DNA of 64,000 nucleotides from the NCBI GenBank assembly GCA_964636705.1, contig CAZWUJ010000019.1, positions 1 through 64,000 of the forward strand, read 5' to 3'. This document shows, in pieces, positions 43,565 through 51,167 of the stretch. Below the pieces are notes generated by a model. That model did no database searches. It was given only the letters and a program-made list of their open reading frames with translations, and had not been told where the DNA came from. The position numbers and the translations under genes are program-made. This stretch comes from VXRJ01 sp964636705. Its GTDB lineage: Bacteria; Acidobacteriota; Vicinamibacteria; Vicinamibacterales; UBA8438. Within the stretch, counting starts at the first letter, position 1; each line of letters starts with the position of its first letter.

Positions 43565-44597
43565 GATCCTTTTCTCCCGCCGCGCTGGCTACCGGCGACT
43601 CCTCCACCGCGTCCAGCTCCCGTGCGCCGTCGTCTTCCGCGGTCTCGGCCGCTCCCGGCTCGTCCGCTTCCTCGGTTGTCAGCTCCAGGAAGATCTCCTC
43701 CAGGCTCAGGCGGGCCCGCGTCATCTCCAGCAGTCCCCAGCCGCGGGTAACCACCGTGTTGGCAAGGGCCCGCCGCACGTCGGCGCCCGATTCCGCCTCT
43801 ACTTCGACCAGCATGCCGTCCCCGTCGGGTGCGCCAACGCTTACGGAGGCCACCCCCGGCGTCGCGCACAGCGCCGCTTCCGGATCCGCGCCATCCGCGT
43901 CGATCCGTAGCCGGATGGTCTCGGTTCCCTGCAGTCGCCCCGTGAGGTTCTCGGGCGTATCTTCCGCCACGACCTTACCGCGATTGATGATCACCACGCG
44001 TTCACAGGTCTGCGACACCTCGGGCAGGATGTGCGTACTGAGGATGATGGTGTGGTCGCCCGCGAGCGCCTTGATCAGCTCGCGCGTCTCGATAATCTGC
44101 TTTGGATCCAGTCCAGCGGTCGGCTCGTCCAGCACGAGGACATCGGGGTTGTGGAGGATGGCCTGCGCCAGACCGACGCGCTGCCGGTAGCCCTTCGACA
44201 GCTTGCCACAGTGACGATCCACCATGTCGGCAACACTGGTCCGGGCCATTGCCTCTTCTATCCGCCGCTTCCGCTCCGACGATGGCAGACCGTTGATACG
44301 CGCGCAGAAGGTCAGGTACTCACGCACCGTCATGTCGGGGTAGAGGGGTGGAGTCTCGGGCAGATAGCCGGTTCGCCGCTTCGCCTCGATCGGCTGCTCG
44401 ATCACGTCGAAGCCAGCTATCTTCGCAGTGCCCCTGGAAGGTGGCGCGCAGCCGGTCAGCACTCGCATCGTGGTTGTCTTCCCGGCCCCGTTCGGACCGA
44501 GGAATCCAAGGATCTGCCCTTTCTCCACGCGGAAGCTGACGTCGCTTACCGCGACCACCGGGCCGTAGTGCTTGGTGACGTTCTGGACTTCTATCAC
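43557..44597 (-). CDS. ABC transporter ATP-binding protein (GldA-like)
   Basis: This 346-residue ATPase powers the exporter. Walker A is GPNGAGKTT, the signature is LSKGYRQRVGLAQAI, and Walker B is VLVLDEPTAGLDP, with the switch His in ILSTHILPEV. After the ABC domain, about 100 residues at the C-terminus are acidic and rich in Glu, Asp and Ala. Start is GTG at 44597 with GAGGTG a few bases upstream. It leads a minus-strand operon: ATPase, permease, GldG-like, DUF4340, PBP4. Confidence 0.93.
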   Translation of the reverse strand: MIEVQNVTKHYGPVVAVSDVSFRVEKGQILGFLGPNGAGKTTTMRVLTGCAPPSRGTAKIAGFDVIEQPIEAKRRTGYLPETPPLYPDMTVREYLTFCARINGLPSSERKRRIEEAMARTSVADMVDRHCGKLSKGYRQRVGLAQAILHNPDVLVLDEPTAGLDPKQIIETRELIKALAGDHTIILSTHILPEVSQTCERVVIINRGKVVAEDTPENLTGRLQGTETIRLRIDADGADPEAALCATPGVASVSVGAPDGDGMLVEVEAESGADVRRALANTVVTRGWGLLEMTRARLSLEEIFLELTTEEADEPGAAETAEDDGARELDAVEESPVASAAGEKDHG

Positions 44598-44700
44598 CGC
44601 GTCACACCTCTTTCAACAACACCGGTTCGGATTCGCCGAGAGGGACCGTAGCCTAGGGTCGCCGGTGATGCACGCGGCAACCGGACACGAAAAATCGTAG

Positions 44701-45438
44701 TCAGAAGTCCAACAGGGTGTCAACGGCCGTGCCGATGGCGCCGTGACGGTCCACGAAGCGATCGATGACCGTCTGATCCGACGCCGATACCCGCTCGAAC
44801 TGCAAACCCATGCCGAGTCGCTGATCGCTCCAGGCTACGCGCGCGTCCAACTCCAGATCCCGCTGCGCCCCAGGCAGCCGAAAACGCACGGAAACGGTGG
44901 TTCCTACTTCCGGCGGCGTCATTGTCCGCACTCCGATTCCTCCCTTGCCCAGATTCAGCAGGAAGGCAGCGGTAATCGTACTCCCAACGCGGCAGGTTAC
45001 CGGTATGCCGACCCGGACGCGGGGACTGGTCCGCCGGTTGAAACTGTCGGGAAAGAGGTGCGGCGCCAGTGATGGGACGATCCGTTCGGTGCCGCTGTGC
45101 TCGTTGACGTAGCCGTGTACGCCGAGCGCGGCGAGGTCCCGCACCTCGCCCGCGGTAGTGATCGATCCGCTGAAGACAAGGATTGGCCAGTGGCCTCGCT
45201 GTAGCGACCGGATGGAGCGAACCAGATCGACGCCGCCGGGGTGGCCGAGCCGAAGGTCAACCACAAGCAGGTCGATGGGATCGGTTCGGCTGCGCAGGCA
45301 GGTCAACAGCTCCGGCTCGGTCCCGACGCCGATCGTCGTGTGGCCGGCCCCCTTCAGGGCGGTCGAGAAGCGGTCGCGAACCGCGTTCGCCGGGTTGGCG
45401 ACCACGATGGTCTTGGGTGCCGCGGCGGCGGGGTTCAT
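44701..45438 (-). CDS. Response-regulator receiver and PilZ domain protein
   Basis: This 245-residue protein has an N-terminal receiver-like domain (TIVVANPANAVRDRF, LLVVDLRLGHPGGVDLVRSI with the likely phospho-Asp in VVDLRL, and LVFSGS), then a C-terminal PilZ domain. The PilZ motifs are RRTSPRVRVGI (the RxxxR part) and NLGKGGIGV in place of the D/NxSxxG motif, so Ser is Gly and c-di-GMP binding is uncertain. No histidine kinase is next to it. It is probably a cytoplasmic regulator of motility or surface traits. Confidence 0.85.
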   Translation of the reverse strand: MNPAAAAPKTIVVANPANAVRDRFSTALKGAGHTTIGVGTEPELLTCLRSRTDPIDLLVVDLRLGHPGGVDLVRSIRSLQRGHWPILVFSGSITTAGEVRDLAALGVHGYVNEHSGTERIVPSLAPHLFPDSFNRRTSPRVRVGIPVTCRVGSTITAAFLLNLGKGGIGVRTMTPPEVGTTVSVRFRLPGAQRDLELDARVAWSDQRLGMGLQFERVSASDQTVIDRFVDRHGAIGTAVDTLLDF

Positions 45439-45498
45439 CTTCCCGTTTATCGGCCGCTTCGGCTTCCGGGATCACCCCGGGAGAGTGCTGGACGGCGA

Positions 45499-45528
45499 TT
45501 GACATGCTTCGGTCAAAGTCAGTAACCT
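45499..45528 (+). promoter_or_regulatory. Candidate promoter of the pal gene
   Basis: A perfect TTGACA (45499-45504) is followed after 18 bases by TAACCT (45523-45528). It points to the Pal gene with a leader of about 95 bases. Confidence 0.5.
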
Positions 45529-45628
45529 TTCGCCCTTAATGAAGTGGTGGCCTCCCAGGCGCCGCTGGCCGTTCGGTTCGAGTGACCGACGCGGGAGACG
45601 ATGGACGCTGAACGCTGGAGATCCAACC

Positions 45629-46201
45629 ATGAAAACAGCTTGGCGATACCTGATCGCAGTTGGTCTGAGCGCCGTGTTGGTGCTTGGCGCCGTGGCATGC
45701 GGCGGCAACCCGCCTCCTGAACCGCCTCCTCCACCGCCGCCGCCGGCGCCGCCGCCGCCACCACCACCGCCACCGCCTCCTCCACCGCCACCGCCGCCAC
45801 CGCCGGCGCCGTTGACTCCGGAGGAGTTGTTCGAGCGGATGTCACTCGACGAGCTCAACAGCACGGCGCCTCTCGATCCGGTCTTCTTCAACTACGACGA
45901 ATCCGAGATCCTGCCGGAAGCGCGAACCATCCTTCAGCGCAACGCCGACTGGATGCGGATGTGGCCTTCGACGCGGATTCGCGTCGAGGGGCATTGCGAT
46001 GAGCGGGGCACCAACGAGTACAACTTGGGGCTCGGCGACGAGCGTGCCAACGCGGTGCGCGACTACCTCGTCAGCCTGGGGATTCAGGCGAGCCGTGTGC
46101 AGACCGTCAGCCGCGGCGAGGAGTCGCCTTTCTGCAGTGACAGCCACGAGGGTTGCTGGTCCCGCAATCGTCGCGGCCACTTCGCGATCACGGCGAAATA
46201 G
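45629..46201 (+). CDS. pal: Peptidoglycan-associated lipoprotein Pal (OmpA-like)
   Basis: Pal anchors the outer membrane to peptidoglycan and works with Tol. This 190-residue protein has a signal peptide with a lipobox-like LGAVAC (Cys24), a proline-rich linker, and a C-terminal OmpA domain: VFFNYDESEILPEARTIL, VEGHCDERGTNEYNLGLGDE, RANAVRDYL and SRGEESP. The CDERGTNEYN block is specific to Pal. The linker is 34 residues, 31 of them Pro. The ATG at 45629 is the only start that leaves a normal signal peptide. No tol genes are adjacent. Confidence 0.95.
   Translation: MKTAWRYLIAVGLSAVLVLGAVACGGNPPPEPPPPPPPPAPPPPPPPPPPPPPPPPPPPAPLTPEELFERMSLDELNSTAPLDPVFFNYDESEILPEARTILQRNADWMRMWPSTRIRVEGHCDERGTNEYNLGLGDERANAVRDYLVSLGIQASRVQTVSRGEESPFCSDSHEGCWSRNRRGHFAITAK
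45710..45811 (+). repeat. Proline-codon tract in pal
   Basis: There are 34 consecutive codons, 31 of them CCN (Pro), broken by one Glu and two Ala codons. The longest uninterrupted run is 19 Pro codons. Such runs stall ribosomes without EF-P and can change length by slippage. Confidence 0.95.
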
Positions 46202-46267
46202 CCTCTGGACCACACGGCGGTTCGGCCAGCGCGTCGCGGATCCCGCGCGCCCTGGCAGAGTGCGCCT

Positions 46268-47215
46268 TTACGAACTGACCCAAGCGGTGCCGCGCTCCGC
46301 CAGGTCGACGGTTCCGACCAGGTCTCGCACGGCCGCACACCGGTGCCGCTCCAGGTACTCGCTCAGGCCATCGGTCAACTTCGGCCAGATCCGCGGATCC
46401 TCGAAGTTCGCCGTTCCCACTTGCACCGCGGTCGCCCCGGCGATCAGGAACTCCACGACGTCACGCGCACTCGCAATTCCACCCATCCCGATAATCGGAA
46501 TGGAGATCGCCGCCCGGCACTCGTAGACCATTCGCACCGCTATGGGTCGAATCGCGGGACCGCTCAGTCCGCCGACCACATTCGACAGGAGCGGACGCCG
46601 CGTCTCGACGTCGATGGCCATCGCCAGGAAGGTGTTCACCAGCGAAACGGCATCGGCGCCGGCGTCTTCCGCCGCCCGCGCCATGGCCGCAATGTCGGTC
46701 ACGTTCGGTGTCAGCTTCGGGATGATAGGCAACCGCGTGGAGGCCCGGACGGCCTGTACGACGCCGCCGACGCCCTGGGTGCTGCAGCCGAAGGTGTGTC
46801 CCCCCTCGTTGATGTTGGGGCAGGAGATGTTGATCTCGACTGCCGCCACCCCTTCGGCGTCCGAAAGGATACGCGCCAGCTCCGCATATTCGGCAACCGT
46901 AGAACCGCAGATGTTGACGATGACGGTAGCGCCGGCATCGCGAAGTGCGGGCAGCTTCTCATCAACGAAGCGGTGGACACCGATGCCCTGCAGTCCAATC
47001 GCGTTCAACATGCCGGACGGCGTTTCGACGATTCGGGGAGGCGGGTGTCCGTCGCGCGCCTCGAGGAACAGCCCCTTCACCGCGACTCCGCCGAGAGATG
47101 CGAGATCGACCAGGTGCGCGTACTCGACGCCGTAGCCGAAGCAGCCGCTCGCCGCGATGATCGGATTCGCGAGGCGGAGGCCGCCCACGTCGACGCTCAG
47201 ATCAGGTCCGCCCAC
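46268..47215 (-). CDS. pyrD: Dihydroorotate dehydrogenase, class 1B catalytic subunit
   Basis: PyrD oxidises dihydroorotate to orotate in pyrimidine synthesis. This 315-residue FMN protein has ANPIIAASGCFGYG, EINISCPNINEGG with the catalytic Cys that marks class 1B, and IIGMGGIASARDVVEFLIAGA. The partner PyrK gene lies upstream and overlaps it by 19 bases, which fits the NAD-linked class 1B enzyme. Start is GTG at 47215. Confidence 0.95.
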   Translation of the reverse strand: MGGPDLSVDVGGLRLANPIIAASGCFGYGVEYAHLVDLASLGGVAVKGLFLEARDGHPPPRIVETPSGMLNAIGLQGIGVHRFVDEKLPALRDAGATVIVNICGSTVAEYAELARILSDAEGVAAVEINISCPNINEGGHTFGCSTQGVGGVVQAVRASTRLPIIPKLTPNVTDIAAMARAAEDAGADAVSLVNTFLAMAIDVETRRPLLSNVVGGLSGPAIRPIAVRMVYECRAAISIPIIGMGGIASARDVVEFLIAGATAVQVGTANFEDPRIWPKLTDGLSEYLERHRCAAVRDLVGTVDLAERGTAWVSS

Positions 47216-48033
47216 GCGACTCGTGTTCCCTTGAAGACCGGTCCGTCCACGCAGCCGCGGACGTACCGCGCGCCGTTACCCGTTACCGGCACGACGCAAC
47301 TGTAGCAACCGCCCATGCCGCATCCCATCACCGGTTCGAGCGAGACCTCGAGGCCGAACCGATGTCCGTCGCCGCCTGCCGCCGCCAGCGCCGCCACCAC
47401 CCGCATCATCGGAGTCGGTCCGCACGCGTAGATCTGAACGGGGCGCCGGCTCGCGGCGGCCGAGGCAAGTTCCCGTTGGAGAGGCGCGGTGACGCGACCC
47501 GCCTCGCCGCGCGTTCCGTCTTCCGTCGTCAACATCACGCGGACGCCGAGTCTTTCGAAAAGAGGTATCCGGTAGAGGTCGTCAGCGGACCGACCGCCGT
47601 AGAAGAGAATCGTGTCGACGGCGCGTTCCCGCAATTGCTCCGCCAGCGTCGCGAACGGCGCCAGACCTACGCCCCCCGCAACCAGCCAGGCCTCCACCGG
47701 AGGATCGACCAGCGTAAACGGACGGCCGAGCGGCCCAAGGCATCGAAGCCGCTCGCCCGGCTCGAGCGCGAAGAGTTCGCGCGTCACTCTTCCAATCGCC
47801 TTGCTCAGCAGTGAGAGTCCGCGCACCGTCCCGCGATCGTCACGCAGCACTTCGAATACGGAGAAGGGCCGCCGCAAGAGCGGCTCCTGCCCGAGGGCTC
47901 GCTTCACCATCACGAACTGTCCAGGGCGCGTCCGCCCCGCAATCTCCGGCAGGTCGAGTTCCAGGATGTTGTAGATGCCAGATAGCCGATGGTTCGCCAG
48001 CACGGCGGCATCGACGTCGAGGGGAGGCAACAC
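47197..48033 (-). CDS. pyrK: Dihydroorotate dehydrogenase electron transfer subunit PyrK
   Basis: PyrK passes electrons from PyrD to NAD through FAD and a [2Fe-2S] cluster. This 278-residue protein has the FAD-binding start (GQFVMVKR, LLRRPFSVFE), the NAD-binding VAGGVGLAPFATLAEQL and YACGPTPMMRVV, and the C-terminal cluster Cys in GCGMGGCYSCVVP and RGCVDGPVF. Start is GTG at 48033, only 6 bases after a TATACT on the minus strand, so its mRNA may begin at the start codon. Confidence 0.95.
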   Translation of the reverse strand: MLPPLDVDAAVLANHRLSGIYNILELDLPEIAGRTRPGQFVMVKRALGQEPLLRRPFSVFEVLRDDRGTVRGLSLLSKAIGRVTRELFALEPGERLRCLGPLGRPFTLVDPPVEAWLVAGGVGLAPFATLAEQLRERAVDTILFYGGRSADDLYRIPLFERLGVRVMLTTEDGTRGEAGRVTAPLQRELASAAASRRPVQIYACGPTPMMRVVAALAAAGGDGHRFGLEVSLEPVMGCGMGGCYSCVVPVTGNGARYVRGCVDGPVFKGTRVAWADLI

Positions 48034-48039
48034 GGCGCG

Positions 48040-48045
48040 AGTATA
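48040..48045 (-). promoter_or_regulatory. -10-like TATACT placing the pyrK start codon at +1
   Basis: On the minus strand TATACT is followed by 6 bases and then the GTG of pyrK. This is the spacing from a -10 box to the first transcribed base, so a leaderless transcript is predicted. No clear -35. Confidence 0.55.
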
Positions 48046-48139
48046 CGTCCGATGAATCCTTCCCTTCTGTCATTCCGCGCGGGTCCGCCGGCAGCAGCAG
48101 TCTGCCGCTGGGATTCCCGTCCTCCGGCAGCGTGTGTGG

Positions 48140-48145
48140 TAGCAT
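48140..48145 (+). promoter_or_regulatory. -10-like TAGCAT for the pyrRBC operon
   Basis: TAGCAT would start transcription at about 48152, two bases before the PyrR-binding hairpin, so the whole hairpin would lie at the very 5' end of the mRNA. No clear -35. Confidence 0.45.
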
Positions 48146-48153
48146 CGGCTCGG

Positions 48154-48187
48154 CTCTTTAATCGCGGTCCCGCGAGGCCGCAAAGAG
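48154..48187 (+). promoter_or_regulatory. PyrR-binding RNA hairpin overlapping the pyrR ribosome binding site
   Basis: CTCTTT (48154-48159) pairs with AAAGAG (48182-48187), and GCGG (64-67) with CCGC (78-81); AATC is an internal bulge on the 5' side. The loop TCCCGCGAGG (48168-48177) matches the UCCxGxGAGG core of known PyrR-binding loops. The 3' arm contains the Shine-Dalgarno AGAGG, so closing the hairpin would hide it. I see no terminator, which points to translational control by PyrR with UMP. Confidence 0.8.
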
Positions 48188-48193
48188 GAAACG

Positions 48194-48790
48194 ATGCCGG
48201 TGGTGATGGCGGCGGACCGTGTCGGTCATGCGCTGAGGCGGATCGCCCATGAGATTGTCGAGCGGAATCGGGGCGTCGACGACCTCGTCCTGATCGGCAT
48301 CCGCCGCCGTGGCGTGCACATCGCGGATCGACTGGCGCAGTTGCTTCGCGACATCGCCGGGCAGGATATTCGGACCGGCTCGCTGGACATCACGCTGTAC
48401 CGCGACGACCTGATGCGTCAGGTGATCGGGTCGCAGCCGGTCCTTCATCGCACCGACATCCCTTTCTCCATCGACGACCGGCGCGTGGTTCTGGTTGACG
48501 ACGTCCTGTTCACCGGGAGGACCATCCGCGCCGCCCTCGATGCCATCATCGACTTCGGTCGACCCCGGGCCATTCAACTCGTAGTGCTCGTGGATCGGGG
48601 CCACCGGGAGTTGCCCATCAAGGCGGACTACGTGGGAAAGAACGTTCCCACGGCACGGCGCGAGAGCGTCGAGGTGCATCTGCGGGAGGAAGACGGATTC
48701 GACGAAGTGTGGGTCGAGAGACTGGCCGAAGGCGGTCGCGACTCAACTTCCATGCGCGCGGCCGCCAGCGCTCGCGGGGAGACGCCATGA
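48194..48790 (+). CDS. pyrR: Pyrimidine operon regulator PyrR / uracil phosphoribosyltransferase
   Basis: PyrR binds pyr mRNA in response to UMP and often also has uracil phosphoribosyltransferase activity. This 198-residue protein has the PRPP loop VVLVDDVLFTGRTIRAAL, LVLIGIRRRGVHIADRL and SLDITLYRDDL, all PyrR features. The C-terminus (from about residue 178) is a variable tail. The hairpin just upstream suggests it controls its own operon. Its stop overlaps pyrB by four bases (ATGA). Confidence 0.95.
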   Translation: MPVVMAADRVGHALRRIAHEIVERNRGVDDLVLIGIRRRGVHIADRLAQLLRDIAGQDIRTGSLDITLYRDDLMRQVIGSQPVLHRTDIPFSIDDRRVVLVDDVLFTGRTIRAALDAIIDFGRPRAIQLVVLVDRGHRELPIKADYVGKNVPTARRESVEVHLREEDGFDEVWVERLAEGGRDSTSMRAAASARGETP

Positions 48791-49824
48791 ACATCGAAGC
48801 CCGGGCGGGCGGGGGCGGCGCCGGCGGGCTCCTCGATCTGCGGGCTCCGGCCGACAGGGCCGCGGATGTCACCGCGGAGCCCGTCAGTCAACTCAGCTCA
48901 AAGCACCTGCTGAGTATCGCCGACCTGAGCCGCGAGGAATTGCTGCTCATTCTCGATTCCGCGGAGGCGATGAAGGAGGTCGGCACACGCCGCATCAAGA
49001 AGGTGCCGGCATTGCGCGGCGTCGCCGTCGTCAACCTGTTTCTCGAGCCCAGCACGCGAACCCGCATGTCGTTCGAGATCGCGGAGAAGCGCTTGAGCGC
49101 GGACACGGTGAACATTTCCGGAGGCGCCTCCAGCCTACTAAAAGGAGAGACGCTGGCCGATACCGCACGCAACCTGCAGGCGATGGATCCGGCGATGATC
49201 GTGGTCCGCCACGGGGCGTCGGGCGCATGCCACCTGCTTGCCGAGATGTGCGACGCGCGGGTCGTCAACGCGGGTGACGGCATGCACGAGCACCCGACGC
49301 AGGCACTCCTCGACGCGTTCACGATTCGCGAGCGGAAGGGACGCATTGAAGGATTGAGAGTAGCGATCATCGGCGACCTGCTGCATAGCAGGGTGCTCCG
49401 GTCGAACATCCTCGCGCTCAAGGCGCTCGGCGCGGAGGTGCGCGTCTGCGGCCCAAGGACGCTGATGCTGCCTCACGCCGAACGGTTCGGAGTCACTGCC
49501 ACGACCTCTGTCGACGAGGCGGTGGAGGACGCGGACGTGGTCATGCTGCTGCGCGTGCAGCTTGAGAGAATGCGAGGCCATTTCTTCCCGTCGCTGCGCG
49601 AGTACTTCGAGCTGTTCGGGATGACGGTGGCGCGGCTCGCGCGGGCAAAGCCGGACGTCGTCGTGATGCATCCCGGACCGATGAACCGCGGCGTCGAGAT
49701 AGCCTCCGAAGTGGCGGACGGACCTTTCTCGGTGATCCTCGACCAGGTAGCGAACGGCGTCGCCGTAAGGATGGCGATCCTCTACCTGCTGGCCGGCACC
49801 GGAACGGCGGAGGGAGACGCGTGA
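48787..49824 (+). CDS. pyrB: Aspartate carbamoyltransferase catalytic subunit
   Basis: PyrB makes carbamoyl-aspartate, the first committed pyrimidine intermediate. The carbamoyl-phosphate site is PSTRTRMSFE, with HEHPTQALLDAFT and VMHPGPMNRGVEI. The protein is 345 residues because of an unusual N-terminal extension of about 35 residues rich in Gly, Ala and Arg before SKHLLSIADLSREEL. No pyrI regulatory subunit is present. The ATG at 48787 overlaps the pyrR stop; an internal later start would remove the extension but breaks the coupling. Confidence 0.96.
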   Translation: MNIEARAGGGGAGGLLDLRAPADRAADVTAEPVSQLSSKHLLSIADLSREELLLILDSAEAMKEVGTRRIKKVPALRGVAVVNLFLEPSTRTRMSFEIAEKRLSADTVNISGGASSLLKGETLADTARNLQAMDPAMIVVRHGASGACHLLAEMCDARVVNAGDGMHEHPTQALLDAFTIRERKGRIEGLRVAIIGDLLHSRVLRSNILALKALGAEVRVCGPRTLMLPHAERFGVTATTSVDEAVEDADVVMLLRVQLERMRGHFFPSLREYFELFGMTVARLARAKPDVVVMHPGPMNRGVEIASEVADGPFSVILDQVANGVAVRMAILYLLAGTGTAEGDA

Positions 49825-51167
49825 TCCTTCCGACGACGCCGTGCGACGGCGCGATCCTCCTGAAAGGGGGACACGTCGTCGATCCTTCCCAGGGAATCGA
49901 CGGCGCCACCGACATCCTCATCGCGGACGGCGTCATCGCCGCCATCGGCGCGGATCTGCTTCCGGTCGAGGATGCCACGCTCGTCGAGGTGCCGCCAGGC
50001 CTGGTCGTCTGCCCCGGCTTCATTGACATGCATGTTCACCTGCGGGAGCCGGGTCAGACGCACAAGGAGACAGTAGCGACGGGCGCCGCTTCAGCCGCGG
50101 CGGGTGGCTTCACCGCGGTTGCCTGCATGCCGAACACGGATCCGGTGAACGATCACGCCGGCATTACCGAGGAGATCCTCCGCAAGGCGCGCGAGGCGAA
50201 CCTGGCCCGCGTCTATCCGATAGGGGCCGTCTCGCTCGGCTCCGCCGGCGAGCAGATGACGGAGGTGGCGTCCCTGCGCCGCGCCGGCTGCGTCGGCATC
50301 AGCGACGACGGGCATCCGATCGCCAGCGCCCTGATGATGCGGCGCGCGCTGGAATACGCAGCCATGGTGGGACTGCCGGTAATCAACCACTGCGAGGATC
50401 CGACGCTGGCGGACGGTTGTTGCGTGCACGAGGGATTCCGCGCCGCGCAACTCGGATTGCGGGGCCAGCCGGCGGAGACGGAATCCATCATGGTGGCCCG
50501 CGACGTCAGCCTGAGCGGCCTGACCGGCGGCCGCTACCACGTTGCGCACATGAGCGCCGCCGCGTCGCTGCGCGCCGTCCGCGACGGGAAGAACCGCGAC
50601 GTGCCGGTTACGTGCGAGGTCACGCCGCACCACTTCATCCTGACCGACGAGGATCTCCGGTACGACACGAACTACAAGATGAACCCGCCGTTGCGCGCTG
50701 CTGCCGACCGCGATGCGATGCTCGCCGGCCTCGCCGACGGGACGATCGACGCGATTGCCACCGATCATGCGCCGCACCATGCCGACGAGAAGGCGCGCGA
50801 ATTCGACGAGGCGCCCTTCGGCATCATCGGCCTGGAAACCGCGTTGTCGCTTACGCTGGACCGGCTGGTGCACCGTGGCATCGTTCCCCTCGGCCGACTG
50901 GTGGAGCTGTACGCCGGCAACCCCGCGCGCATTCTGGGAATCCCGGGTGGAACCCTGGCCGTAGGATCGGCTGCCGACCTCACGGTCCTGGCTCCCGACA
51001 CCGAGATCGAGGTTGCCGCCGACACGTTTCGCTCCAAGGCGCGCAACACGCCGTTCGACGGCTGGCGCTTGCGGGGCGCCGTCGCCGCCACCGTGGTGGG
51101 TGGACGGGTCGTCTACGCGAACGACGCCGCGCCGGGCGCCGCCGCATTCGCATGGCCGGCGCGGTGA
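49821..51167 (+). CDS. pyrC: Dihydroorotase
   Basis: PyrC closes carbamoyl-aspartate to dihydroorotate. This 448-residue class I dihydroorotase has the zinc motif GFIDMHVHLREPGQTHKET, INHCEDPTLA, HVAHMSAAASLRAV, and the catalytic Asp region AIATDHAPHHADEK. Start is GTG 49821, overlapping pyrB by four bases. It completes the pyrR-pyrB-pyrC operon. Confidence 0.96.
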   Translation: MILPTTPCDGAILLKGGHVVDPSQGIDGATDILIADGVIAAIGADLLPVEDATLVEVPPGLVVCPGFIDMHVHLREPGQTHKETVATGAASAAAGGFTAVACMPNTDPVNDHAGITEEILRKAREANLARVYPIGAVSLGSAGEQMTEVASLRRAGCVGISDDGHPIASALMMRRALEYAAMVGLPVINHCEDPTLADGCCVHEGFRAAQLGLRGQPAETESIMVARDVSLSGLTGGRYHVAHMSAAASLRAVRDGKNRDVPVTCEVTPHHFILTDEDLRYDTNYKMNPPLRAAADRDAMLAGLADGTIDAIATDHAPHHADEKAREFDEAPFGIIGLETALSLTLDRLVHRGIVPLGRLVELYAGNPARILGIPGGTLAVGSAADLTVLAPDTEIEVAADTFRSKARNTPFDGWRLRGAVAATVVGGRVVYANDAAPGAAAFAWPAR

